Assembly: GCA_049840835.1 (NCBI GenBank)
Contig: JASGJG010000003.1
Span: forward strand, 682,001-746,000
Direction of reading: 5' to 3'
DNA length: 64,000 nucleotides
Source of the DNA: JANLTX01 sp049840835
Lineage (GTDB): Bacteria > Armatimonadota > Armatimonadia > Armatimonadales > Armatimonadaceae
Shown here: one piece after another, positions 1-8,061 of the stretch
Layout of the letters: every line of letters starts with the position of its first letter
Position numbering within the stretch: position 1 is the first letter of the stretch
Notes under the pieces: generated by a model
The model's input: the letters and a program-made list of their open reading frames with translations, nothing else
Databases searched by the model: none
What the model was told of the DNA's origin: nothing
Position numbers and translations under genes: made by a program

Positions 1-835
1 CACGGTCGGCTCCGGCCATACGGTCACAATGGGGGGCGGTTCCATCAATACCAATGGTAACAATGCCACCATTGCCGGGGTGCTTGCGGGAACGGCGGGA
101 TTCAACAAGATCGGAGCGGGAGCGCTCACTCTGAGCAACACCGCCAACACCTTCAGCGGCCCGATTCGGATCACCGGTGGCAGTTTGCTGGTGAACGGCA
201 ACCTGGCGGGTGGGGCGACACTGACGGTAGCCTACGGTGGCTTACCGGGCGAGCCGATAGTGCCGGGAGGCACGCTGGGGGGCAGCGGCACCATAGGGGC
301 GCCGAACGCACTCCGAGATGTCTATATCGAAAACGGCGCTACCCTCGCCCCAGGCAACAGCCCCGGCCTTCTGACAGTGAACGGCAACGTGACCTTCGCC
401 CCCCATTTCGACTTCTACGCGGACCCAAACTTCGCCGTAGAGCTAAACGGCACCACGGTAGGCACGGGCTACGATCAGCTCGCCGTAAATGGAGCAGTGG
501 ACCTCGGCAGCGCGAACCTGCTTCTCAGCCTCGGATTCGCCCCCGGCGTGAACGATATGTTCTTCCTGGTGAGTAATGATGGCACCGATGCGATCCTCGG
601 TAACTTCCTCGGTCTGCCGGAGGGAAGTTCTGTGACGGGGACTTACGGCGGCATGACCTACACAGGGCAGATTACTTACCAGGGAGATTTCGGAGCCCAA
701 CTCAAGAGCGGTGGCAACGATATCGCTCTCTTTGGATTCGCCCTGGGTGCCGCTGTTCCTGAACCAGGTAGCATGGCGCTCTTCGCTTTCGTCGCCCTGC
801 CCGGAGCCATCCTTTTTCACCGCAAGCGAAAATAG
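1..835 (+). CDS. PEP-CTERM-sorted beta-strand-repeat surface protein, 3' part
   Basis: The reading frame is open from the window edge (first full codon at base 2), so the N-terminus is missing; the ATG at 29 is probably internal. The visible part is rich in Gly, Asn and Thr and resembles passenger domains built from autotransporter-associated beta-strand repeats, with segments such as GAGALTLSNTANTFSG and ATLAPGNSPGLLTVNG. The C-terminus has a PEP-CTERM signal: VPEPGS, a hydrophobic stretch, then HRKRK. In that family the tail is processed by an exosortase after export, so the protein should be secreted or surface-associated. The substrate is unknown. Confidence 0.85.
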   Translation, partial: TVGSGHTVTMGGGSINTNGNNATIAGVLAGTAGFNKIGAGALTLSNTANTFSGPIRITGGSLLVNGNLAGGATLTVAYGGLPGEPIVPGGTLGGSGTIGAPNALRDVYIENGATLAPGNSPGLLTVNGNVTFAPHFDFYADPNFAVELNGTTVGTGYDQLAVNGAVDLGSANLLLSLGFAPGVNDMFFLVSNDGTDAILGNFLGLPEGSSVTGTYGGMTYTGQITYQGDFGAQLKSGGNDIALFGFALGAAVPEPGSMALFAFVALPGAILFHRKRK

Positions 836-904
836 TCATAAGGCAAAAATATGCCTTTCTGGACGTTTAAGGTGTATCAGGAATCCGGCGATAGAGCTGA
901 AGAG

Positions 905-1456
905 ATGGCCTTAGAAACTGAGCGGCTGATAATCCGCCCCTTTACTCTCAGCGATATCGACGACGTTCACCGCGAGGTGTACACCAGCGAGAACGTGTGG
1001 GGACCGAAGACACGGGAGTATGTGACGGACAGCGTGACCATGGCGATGCTGATGAGCCGAAGTCCGGATGATGCTCCCTGGGCGAAGCGAGCGGTAATTC
1101 GCAAAGAGGACTCTGCTTTTCTGGGGCAGGTGCGCCTGGGACCATCACACAACTACTTTTATCGCTGGGAAGAGGAGCCCAACCCGCCCTGCAACCCTGT
1201 AGAGGTAGAGCTGAGTTTCGCTTTCGGCGAGTCCTTCTGGGGCCAGAGTTATGCCTATGAGGCCAGTGTGGAAATGGTTCGATATGCCTTTGAAGACCTG
1301 AGGCTACCACGCTTACTCGGGGGAACAGGGAGCGACAATCTGCGCTCGATTCAGCTCCATAAGCGGCTGGGCTACCGAATCTACCCGGCACTGACGCTGG
1401 AAGGAAAGCCCGATGACGGCGGAATAGTGGCAGTGTTGAACAATACCATGAGCTAG
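905..1456 (+). CDS. GNAT N-acetyltransferase, RimJ/RimL type
   Basis: The protein is about 183 aa from the ATG at 905, chosen because the usual first strand (LETERLIIRPF) begins there and GAAGAG just upstream can serve as ribosome-binding site; an upstream ATG at 851 would add an unrelated 18-aa leader. Family features are the opening strand, an acceptor region near FGESFWGQSYAYEA, and the closing block with N-L-R-S-I-Q-L-H-K-R-L-G-Y. These enzymes transfer acetyl from acetyl-CoA to an amine, often a protein N-terminus or a small molecule. The substrate cannot be read from the sequence. Its stop codon overlaps the stop of the convergent gene at 1453. Confidence 0.85.
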   Translation: MALETERLIIRPFTLSDIDDVHREVYTSENVWGPKTREYVTDSVTMAMLMSRSPDDAPWAKRAVIRKEDSAFLGQVRLGPSHNYFYRWEEEPNPPCNPVEVELSFAFGESFWGQSYAYEASVEMVRYAFEDLRLPRLLGGTGSDNLRSIQLHKRLGYRIYPALTLEGKPDDGGIVAVLNNTMS

Positions 1457-1803
1457 TGGGCCGGGGAAGGAATCCGTAAGCCCACCGCTTCACGGCAGAG
1501 GTTTAGAGCCACAGTAGCAACAGCGATGCATGCCGTGGAGCCAGGCGGGGCAATAGACTGGCACGCGGCCACAGCAATGGTATATCCCGCCCTGCAGATC
1601 GCCTCATTTTCATAGTCGTCCCGATTACCCGCAAAAGCCCCGCTGATATCAGCGGGGCTATAGATTGGCTCCACGGCAGTATCGCCCACTATAGTGTCGC
1701 CGGGTTGCAGGCTCCCATGCTCCTGCAGGATGGCCAGAACCTGCGCTTTTTGATCTCCTGATAAAACATTCCACTGTGCTGCATTGATTCGAATCGTGGC
1801 CAT
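1453..1803 (-). CDS. Small protein with leader-like N-terminus and Cys-rich hydrophobic C-terminus
   Basis: The protein is 116 aa from the ATG at 1803; a longer frame to 1875 exists, but the conserved-looking start is MATIRINAAQW. The N-terminal 45 residues are hydrophilic and helical and end in a Gly/Asp-rich turn. The C-terminal 45 residues hold four Cys in a small-residue, Ala-rich hydrophobic segment (CRAGYTI, AACQS, ACIAV, NLCRE). This leader plus Cys-rich core layout resembles ribosomally made peptide precursors and related small proteins, but no maturation enzyme lies nearby. It sits 78 bp downstream of the caspase-like lipoprotein gene on the same strand and may be co-transcribed. Function unknown. 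Confidence 0.6.
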   Translation of the reverse strand: MATIRINAAQWNVLSGDQKAQVLAILQEHGSLQPGDTIVGDTAVEPIYSPADISGAFAGNRDDYENEAICRAGYTIAVAACQSIAPPGSTACIAVATVALNLCREAVGLRIPSPAH

Positions 1804-1881
1804 TGTGGATCTCCCAATACAGCTAGAGACGAAAAATCTGCTGATGTTGCCATATTGGGAGGAAATGTCTGGCAAATAGCC

Positions 1882-4371
1882 TCAGTCGAGAGTGAGTTCG
1901 TGGTCGGTCATGATCTTCTTGTTACCTGCCGGTGTCTGGACGATGTCCGCTTTGAACCATAGTTTTCGCTCCCCGTTGGGGCGAATGACGTAGACATCGG
2001 TCTTGGTTCCACCGTAGATGCCATAGTAGTCGCGTACCTGGAGCCGGAGCTTGTCGCCTTTTTTCGCCCCGATGAGTGTGAAGGGACCACGGGGATCGTG
2101 GGCGGTGGAACCATCGGCTTCCGTGTAGATTATCTTGCCATTCAGCCAGACAGTGATGTAGTCGTCGGCCTCGAACGAATCCAGAATGTAGGGGGTGGTC
2201 TTGATGGTCAGTGTCGCGCTCGCACTGCCGAGTTCGAAGCGGTTCCCGCCTGTTGTGACCAGAGTTGCTTTCACACTCACTGTGTCCGAGCCCGTGGCGT
2301 CACTGTTGGCGGTGTAGCGTGTGACTCCAGCGTTGGTCGTATCGTCTGTGCTTGATTGCGACAGGCGTCCGGCGGTGGCGGTGTTGGTCCAGGTGAACTC
2401 GATCTTGTCGCCATCGTTGACCTTCTTGTAGTTCTCTACTTTTGGAGTCAGGTCCTGAAATTCGCCCGGCGCGATATTGGCTGCTGCCGGGGTAAGGCTC
2501 ACTGTGAGAGGCTTGACCGTAATCGTCGCCTTGACCTTGCCAATCGACGAATCCGTGCCGTTGACCTTCTCAAACGCCTCCGCAGTCACCACAGCGTTGC
2601 CCGCTGCGGATGACTCGAATGCGAACGTTCCCGGCTCGGTGAGAGTGATGCTCGCCCCGGCCCCAGCACTGGTGGAAAGCTGTCCGAGTGTGGTGGCGAG
2701 TTTGATCGTCACCGGGGGCGAGCCTGCCGGGCGGTTGTTGAGCGTAATCTTCATTGTCAGGATCTGCGTCGTTCCAATGTCCGCAGTTGCTGGCGAGAGG
2801 GCGAGCTGGCAGCTCTCCGCCTCGGTCGGCGTGCGTGTCCAGAACTGTGGCGTTGTCTGCTTCGCGTCCGGATGGCGCGGCAGAACGGAATTCGCCATGT
2901 ATTCGTCGGAGCGGGCTTTGGCGATCTTGAACGCTGCCATAAGGCCGTCCTGGCCCGAGTCGGGGTCTTGCTGGCCGATTGCCTCTCGAAACGCCTCTGA
3001 CGCGAACATTCCACGTCCGCTCAGAAGTTCGCCCCAGCCCTCTTCCTTGCCCGAGGCGGTGAATAGGCTGATTGTCTTGCCAGGCAGGTCGAGTGCGCTC
3101 TGTGCATAGTCGATCCAGTAACCGGAGAAGCAGGTACCCACTATGAGCACGAGGTGGCAGGCACGGCAGGCGGCGAGTGGGATATCTGCGGGTCGGACCA
3201 TCTCGCGCGCCAGGGTGCGTTTCCCCTCGTACCAGCCCCGGTCGAAGGCGGGCAGCGCCATGTAGTAGACATCTTTGCTATCCAGGTTGCCATGGGTGTT
3301 GATATCCACGATCAGGGTATCGCCCGGCGGAGCCGCATCGCTGACCTCTTGAAACTTGCTCAGGAACACATCTCGCAGATTCGTGCCATCCGGGATAGTC
3401 TGCACCAGAGCCCCTCGGCTGATTCCGAGCGTCGCAGGAATGCCCGCATGCCCTGGCAGCGGCGCGTCGTTTACAGCCACATTGTACGATTCGCCGAAGC
3501 CGTAGAGCAGGATGCCGTTGACCTTGGTTGTGTCCTCCGCTCGGCTACGGTCCGTGTCGAAGCCCGTCTTCGCGGCGGCGCTGTCGCCTGCAGGCGGTGC
3601 CACATAGGCGCCGGGCTGCACGAGATCGGGCAGAGTGGCGTTTCGCAGAGCTATGGCGTAGAAGTGCTGCGCGTTGAACGTCGGCCAGCTGCTTGCCTCT
3701 ACAGTCTCAGCCGCGCCGGTCACGGCGTCGATATACACGAATCGCACTTTACGGGCGAACGGTTGCCCCGCGTGCTCGTCGCAAAAGAAGAACCAGGTCG
3801 GCGCGGCGAGCGTCTTCGCGCCAGGTACGCTGGCGTCGATGGTCGGTGCATCCAGGCGCGGAACGATAAGTACGCCGGTCGGAAGCGGCTGCTGCGGAGA
3901 GAGAATCGTAACGGCGTCTACATTGGTAACACCAGCTGCGCTCAGCGCCGCGCGGGCTTTCTCTATGGCGGCGCTACGGGTAACAGTCGGCGTTCCAGTG
4001 TTGATGATCGCATTGCCTACGACCGTCAGAGCAATCTCCACCGGACCAGTGGACTTCTGGATGCGGAGCCGTTGCAGCCCCGCTTCGATCTGATGGAGGG
4101 TGAATCCACCGTCTCTTCCCGAGCTGGTGCCCAGGCTCGTATCCACGATCTCGACCCGAGTTCCGGCAAGCGGCGTCGTGCCAGGGGGAGGGGAGGCAGA
4201 GGTGCCCACCACCAGGTTCCCTCCAGCATCTGTAAAGAGAAAACCGGTGACACCGCCGAGTGTCGTTGTTATGGCGCTCTCTTTCGAGCCGCCTCCGCCA
4301 CAACCTGTGAGCGTGAGCGCCCCCGATCCCGTCAGTACAAGCGCCAGCGATAGAAAATGCCTTCGGTTCAT
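1882..4371 (-). CDS. Caspase-like (clan CD) lipoprotein with Ig-like domains
   Basis: The protein is 829 aa. It begins with a lipoprotein signal (MNRRHF, hydrophobic core, lipobox LTGC with Cys24, then GGGG). Residues about 35-120 look like a carboxypeptidase-regulatory or Ig-like domain. A caspase-like core follows: His360 in INTHGN and Cys414 in GTCFSG sit after hydrophobic strands, matching the His/Cys dyad of metacaspases and gingipain-type peptidases. From about residue 520 there are two or three bacterial Ig-like domains and a C-terminal beta domain. It is expected to be lipid-anchored outside the inner membrane. Substrates are unknown. AGAAGGA precedes the ATG, and the promoter carries the tandem CTGACGA repeat. 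Confidence 0.75.
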   Translation of the reverse strand: MNRRHFLSLALVLTGSGALTLTGCGGGGSKESAITTTLGGVTGFLFTDAGGNLVVGTSASPPPGTTPLAGTRVEIVDTSLGTSSGRDGGFTLHQIEAGLQRLRIQKSTGPVEIALTVVGNAIINTGTPTVTRSAAIEKARAALSAAGVTNVDAVTILSPQQPLPTGVLIVPRLDAPTIDASVPGAKTLAAPTWFFFCDEHAGQPFARKVRFVYIDAVTGAAETVEASSWPTFNAQHFYAIALRNATLPDLVQPGAYVAPPAGDSAAAKTGFDTDRSRAEDTTKVNGILLYGFGESYNVAVNDAPLPGHAGIPATLGISRGALVQTIPDGTNLRDVFLSKFQEVSDAAPPGDTLIVDINTHGNLDSKDVYYMALPAFDRGWYEGKRTLAREMVRPADIPLAACRACHLVLIVGTCFSGYWIDYAQSALDLPGKTISLFTASGKEEGWGELLSGRGMFASEAFREAIGQQDPDSGQDGLMAAFKIAKARSDEYMANSVLPRHPDAKQTTPQFWTRTPTEAESCQLALSPATADIGTTQILTMKITLNNRPAGSPPVTIKLATTLGQLSTSAGAGASITLTEPGTFAFESSAAGNAVVTAEAFEKVNGTDSSIGKVKATITVKPLTVSLTPAAANIAPGEFQDLTPKVENYKKVNDGDKIEFTWTNTATAGRLSQSSTDDTTNAGVTRYTANSDATGSDTVSVKATLVTTGGNRFELGSASATLTIKTTPYILDSFEADDYITVWLNGKIIYTEADGSTAHDPRGPFTLIGAKKGDKLRLQVRDYYGIYGGTKTDVYVIRPNGERKLWFKADIVQTPAGNKKIMTDHELTLD

Positions 4372-4394
4372 GACATGGTTTCCTTCTGTCAGGA

Positions 4395-4426
4395 ACTCTA
4401 GCTACCTATCGTCAGGCCATCGTCAG
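4395..4426 (-). promoter_or_regulatory. Tandem CTGACGA promoter module upstream of the caspase-like lipoprotein
   Basis: On the minus strand two exact CTGACGA heptamers (4426-4420 and 4415-4409) start 11 bp apart. They are followed after 8 bp by TAGAGT (4400-4395), a -10-like hexamer. The start codon is about 24 nt further on. This is the arrangement described for SARP-activated promoters: 11-bp spaced direct repeats, 8 bp from the -10. Three other lipoprotein genes here share it. Confidence 0.6.
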
Positions 4427-4512
4427 GAGCCGGAAGCAAGAATTTAACTTCATTCGGGAGTCATGGAAATAATGCCACGATTATCGTAGGCACCATCGGT
4501 CCTTATCTCTTA

Positions 4513-4914
4513 TCAAAACTGCATCGTGATCGTGTAGTACTGCTTTAAGTGCCCCTGTGTATCGAATTGAAGGACTAGCTCATTTGGATCAAATCCCATT
4601 TGAGCGTAGCCAAGGTTGTACACATCCCGATGATTTGCCCGGTCAAACTCCGATGCCGCATCTGGTTTCCCAAGTAGCTTTCTGGTTTGGGCACGTGGCA
4701 TCCCCGCATGTAGGAAGCGAGTCTTTAAGTCCTCTGCCATGCGTAAGCGGCTGATTTCCATGGCATCGCTGTGGAATTCTGCTTGCCACTGGTGTGCATC
4801 AAAAGGAAGAGCAGGAGCCGTGTCAAAACCAAAATTACGGAAGAAGATGAGGGCAAGTAGACCCCAGCAGACAAGAAACCCGGCTATATATCTTGCCAGC
4901 GTCTTTCCAGTCAC
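4513..4914 (-). CDS. Membrane-anchored BamE/SmpA-like small protein
   Basis: The protein is 133 aa. One N-terminal transmembrane helix (about residues 8-26, IAGFLVCWGLLALIFF) is followed by an extracytoplasmic domain. The block RFLHAGMPRAQTRKLLGKPD, a Tyr-rich strand and a last strand LVLQFDTQGHLKQY match the general pattern of SmpA/OmlA (BamE) folds, in which a helix with a 'G-M-x-x-x-x-V/L-x-x-L-G-x-P' motif precedes a small beta sheet. Such proteins work at the envelope, in BamE's case in outer-membrane assembly. The fold assignment is moderate; the role is not established. Confidence 0.6.
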   Translation of the reverse strand: MTGKTLARYIAGFLVCWGLLALIFFRNFGFDTAPALPFDAHQWQAEFHSDAMEISRLRMAEDLKTRFLHAGMPRAQTRKLLGKPDAASEFDRANHRDVYNLGYAQMGFDPNELVLQFDTQGHLKQYYTITMQF

Positions 4915-4992
4915 CTGTTAATGATACAGCGTCTTTCTTGTTTCCAGGCTTTACCGGTTTCGAGATTGACTAGGGTTGTGTAGAGTAAAAAC

Positions 4993-5097
4993 AAGAAAAG
5001 CGCCGAACCTGTTGGTTCGCCGCTCTGGATTAGTGTTTGAAGGTATTTCCTTCTCGACTATGTATATAGTATATCGTGAAATCAGCCCTTTTGTCAA
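4993..5097 (-). ncRNA. Putative small RNA unit, copy 1 (promoter, hairpin, terminator)
   Basis: Read on the minus strand: TTGACA (5097-5092), 18 bp, TATACT, then a predicted transcript of about 70 nt. The transcript has a 5' hairpin GAAGG-AAATA-CCTTC and ends in an intrinsic terminator (CGAACC-AACA-GGTTCG core, extended stem, TTTTCTT). There is no credible ORF. Copies 2 (7755-7860) and 3 (38136-38240) keep both hairpins. Similarity extends upstream to a shared ACAATAAAGCAACA segment near 5210-5232, so the whole unit is about 240 bp. The 348-bp gap between the genes at 4914 and 5263 holds little else. Confidence 0.6.
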
Positions 5098-5262
5098 GTC
5101 GAGAGGCGTTTGCTAACATCGAGCTAAATGACAATTTTTTAAGCTTCTTTCGGCTAAATAGCCTCGTATGGAACGGATTATTGCCTGGATACTGGCTATT
5201 CTGGACACATAATGTTGCTTTATTGTATCTCTCCTCCCATGAAGGGAGGAGAGGTGATTGCG

Positions 5263-7614
5263 CTACAGCGTCACTGTGACATCTATGATGATGCCTGCAA
5301 AGCGGTTCGTGTAGTACGCCACTCCACTGGGAATGCCGTTGTCCTCGCCAGTACCTCCTGCCAGACCGACAGCGTACTCGGTTCCCTCGTCTACCCAGCC
5401 TGGGGGCAGACCCGGTATGGTAAAAGCAGTGCGATACTCTGTGCCGTAGTAATCCTTATCATTGATGCCGTGGACGTAGATATCGTAGCGTTTACCGCCC
5501 TCCACTTTCGGTATCGCCATGATAGCTGTGATGGAGGAGCGACCCGGCTCCGTGGTTTTGACGTCGACATAAAAGCGCCCTGTTGTCTGGATAGTGTTCG
5601 AGCCAACGGTGATTTTCGCTGTGGTTGAGCCAAGCAGCTTGCTACCCAGGTAGGCTTCCAGCGTGACGGTATCGACGCCTTCTTTGGTGTCGTGGGCTTT
5701 ATAGGTGGCGTTTTGTGTCTCCACGGGAATCTTGGTGCCGCCATCGTCGGAGCCTAATAGCTCACCGGCGTTGCGTGTAGTGAGCCACTTATAGGTAATC
5801 TTCTCGCTTGGCTTCAACGTCCGCATCCCCTGGACCTCGGCCTTCAGCTGCACGGTCTCCTTCGCCTTCAGATTCGCCGTGCTCGGGCTTACTACGACCC
5901 CGGTGACATAGACATTGATCTTGGCAGAGCCCAGCGGCTCTGTTTTGCCGCCACCCTTGATAGAGACCGACGCTTCAATGGTGTCTTGCACCCCAGCAGT
6001 CAGCCCGGCAGCGTAGGTGACGGAATCGGCATTGGTGGATTCAATGACTGGAGCGAAGTTAGTACCGTCGGAAATCTTGCCGGTGCTGCACTTCCAGGCA
6101 TAAGCAAAGGCGGAGCCACCAGGGGCTGTAGTATCCACGGCGGTGACCTTAATGCCTGGGAAGACGTCGCCTCGCGCTACGATGACTTCATCTGGCGTGA
6201 GCTGGATCTTGGCTTTGGTGACAATCACTTCCCACTGCGTGGCTTTCTGTGCGCGGCCCAGATCCATAAGCTGGAAGATAATGTCGAATGTCTGTAAGAA
6301 CAGGTCTATCTTGCCCAGCAGACCGTTGAGCTTTTCCGCCGCCTTGTTCATGAATGTGGCGTCTACTGTTCCTACAGCGCTTTTCAGGAAGGTCTCCAGG
6401 AGTTTGAACAGCGCCGCTTTCACAGACTCGGTACCGACAAGAAGCTGGAGCATATCGTAGCCCGCGTCTTTGTACTGCCCGCCCTTGATCTTGGTCACAA
6501 TATCTGGACTGGCGGCATACATAGCGATCATGTCTTTCAGCACACCGCTGCTACCCACAAAGCCCAACCATTGGTCAATAAGCTCCCCTTTGAGTGGGAA
6601 AATGATGCCTGTAACCAGCGGCACGATGAAGTCGATCACGGTGGAGCGCAGACACGCATCTACGTAGTCTAATTGCTGCTGCGGATTGAGCTTACTGAAA
6701 TCCCCGTCTGCCGCACCCATACCCACAGCGGTCAGGGTGTACTTGGTAGAGCGAGCATCCGAAGGGGTTAGCGGCAGGGAGATCGGGTCCGCAGACACGG
6801 GTGCGAAGAAGTCTCTAGAGCCGCCCAGCCACTCGGCAATCGTGGGGAGGGCGCTGGTGGACCCCTTTACCGGCGAGAGGCTGATGGCCGGGTCGGTCAA
6901 GATGGAGAAACTGGGGTGCTCCACCCGCTCGCTATCGGTGTAGGACTCTCGCTGGGCATAGAAATAAGCCCGGCGTCGGAAGTAGTTCGTGACCGTGGTG
7001 CTACCATTGCCATCGGTCTCCACAGTGATACCGCTGGTCTTTTCCGTCGGCGTAACAATGGCGCCACGGGTAACCGTCGGTTGGAACGCCTGTATATCCT
7101 GAAGCAGAGCGCTTTTGAGCGTGGCATCCGCCGAGTCCATCCAGGCTTCGCCCTTAGCCGCGATCAAATCACTGACCGCTTTTTCGAGGTTCGTTAGCTT
7201 GTCAGGCTTGCTCAGTTCCTCCAGGTAAAGCTGCTGAACCGAAGCTGGGAGACTGGTGGTCCCTAAAGCCGCAAAGGCCAAGACTTCGGCAGTAGATCGT
7301 GCCGATAGGTCTGTCTTCCCGTCGCGCAGGAACCCCAGAAGCAATGGAGCGCCGCCAGGACCAGTTGCCATAGCCAGAGAGGCTACGCCACCGATAACAC
7401 TGGCGGTATAGGTGCCATCAGGGTTGACCGCTCTTGTTCCCAGCAGGCTTCCTACCTGCACTCCTGTGAGGCTGATGCCCGCTGGTAGTGTCACCCGCCC
7501 GGTAAGTGTTGTGGTATCGGGTGGTGCGCCGTTGCCTCCACCGCCACCACAGCCAGAGATCAGCGCCGTGGTCGCGACACTGAGTGCCAGAGCCAGAAAG
7601 TACCTGCGTTTCAT
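5263..7614 (-). CDS. Large lipoprotein with Ig-like domains
   Basis: The protein is about 783 aa from the ATG at 7614. That start is preferred over 7623 because AGAAGG lies 9 nt before it but abuts the other. The signal is MKRRYF, a hydrophobic core and lipobox ISGC followed by GGGGG. After an N-terminal beta domain (TLTGRVTLPAG) there is a long helical region (residues about 150-480). Two Ig-like modules follow; one segment (VVVSPSTANLKAKETVQLKA) resembles a module in the caspase-like lipoprotein. The C-terminal domain (about 690-780) may be a ligand-binding beta domain. No enzyme motif was seen. A small-RNA unit lies on each side, and the promoter carries a degenerate tandem repeat. Confidence 0.75.
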   Translation of the reverse strand: MKRRYFLALALSVATTALISGCGGGGGNGAPPDTTTLTGRVTLPAGISLTGVQVGSLLGTRAVNPDGTYTASVIGGVASLAMATGPGGAPLLLGFLRDGKTDLSARSTAEVLAFAALGTTSLPASVQQLYLEELSKPDKLTNLEKAVSDLIAAKGEAWMDSADATLKSALLQDIQAFQPTVTRGAIVTPTEKTSGITVETDGNGSTTVTNYFRRRAYFYAQRESYTDSERVEHPSFSILTDPAISLSPVKGSTSALPTIAEWLGGSRDFFAPVSADPISLPLTPSDARSTKYTLTAVGMGAADGDFSKLNPQQQLDYVDACLRSTVIDFIVPLVTGIIFPLKGELIDQWLGFVGSSGVLKDMIAMYAASPDIVTKIKGGQYKDAGYDMLQLLVGTESVKAALFKLLETFLKSAVGTVDATFMNKAAEKLNGLLGKIDLFLQTFDIIFQLMDLGRAQKATQWEVIVTKAKIQLTPDEVIVARGDVFPGIKVTAVDTTAPGGSAFAYAWKCSTGKISDGTNFAPVIESTNADSVTYAAGLTAGVQDTIEASVSIKGGGKTEPLGSAKINVYVTGVVVSPSTANLKAKETVQLKAEVQGMRTLKPSEKITYKWLTTRNAGELLGSDDGGTKIPVETQNATYKAHDTKEGVDTVTLEAYLGSKLLGSTTAKITVGSNTIQTTGRFYVDVKTTEPGRSSITAIMAIPKVEGGKRYDIYVHGINDKDYYGTEYRTAFTIPGLPPGWVDEGTEYAVGLAGGTGEDNGIPSGVAYYTNRFAGIIIDVTVTL

Positions 7615-7636
7615 GTAGACCATCCTTCTGAAGAAT

Positions 7637-7668
7637 GGAATAACGACCTACCGTTAGGCAATCGTTAA
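7637..7668 (-). promoter_or_regulatory. Diverged tandem-repeat promoter module upstream of the Ig-like lipoprotein
   Basis: On the minus strand TTAACGA (7668-7662) and CTAACGG (7657-7651) start 11 bp apart. The hexamer TATTCC (7642-7637) lies 8 bp downstream. It is the weakest match of the four modules, but the spacing is the same and the GC-TAGG context around the second repeat is kept. Confidence 0.45.
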
Positions 7669-7754
7669 ACGCGGTTACAGTGGGCGGGATTTGGAGGGAT
7701 AGAACAGGGGCATCGAACCAGTCTACGCAGCCTGCGGCGCTATGGCTTACAAAC

Positions 7755-7860
7755 AAAAAAAGCGCCGAACCGGTTTGGTTCGCCGCTCTGGTTTCGTCTT
7801 TAAAGGTGTTTCCTTCTCGACTATGTATATAGTATATCGTAAAATCAGCTCTTTTGTCAA
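7755..7860 (-). ncRNA. Putative small RNA unit, copy 2
   Basis: On the minus strand: TTGACA (7860-7855), 18-bp spacer, TATACT (7836-7831). A hairpin AAGG-AAACA-CCTT follows, then a terminator stem CGAACC-AAACC-GGTTCG flanked by GCG/CGC and seven T. The first stem keeps pairing despite a base change (G-U in place of G-C). Upstream similarity with copy 3 reaches the ATAGAGGAACAATAAAG segment at 7981-7998 and includes TCCACAATTTACACA. The 447-bp gap 7615-8061 holds this unit plus the lipoprotein promoter. A G+C-rich hairpin at about 8012-8035 (GGCCAGACTGGCC) could terminate the gene ending at 8062. Confidence 0.6.
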
Positions 7861-8061
7861 GCAGAGAGGCGCTCGTTAATATCAGCCTAAACGATTCTTT
7901 TTTCGTATTTCTACCAATAAACGCTTCTATAAAGCCAGATAAATTGTGTAAATTGTGGACAATGTGAATAATCACTGTTGCTTTATTGTTCCTCTATTTT
8001 TCTTTGTGGAAAAGCCCCCGGCCAGACTGGCCGAAGGCATTCCCCTAAACATAGATATTCC

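Noticed and set aside
1453..1803. A bacteriocin gene cluster around the Cys-rich small protein
   Set aside because: No modification enzyme, transporter or immunity gene is adjacent. Only the layout of the small protein is suggestive.
3154..4353. A 399-codon plus-strand frame opposite the caspase-like lipoprotein
   Set aside because: It is antisense to a protein with a clear signal, catalytic motifs and Ig-like domains. Its composition (Arg-rich, no domains) is that of a shadow frame.
7937..8000. DnaA boxes (TCCACA-like sequences) near the small-RNA units as a replication origin
   Set aside because: Only single near-matches occur (TTGTCCACA, ATATCCACA), without a cluster and without dnaA or dnaN nearby.
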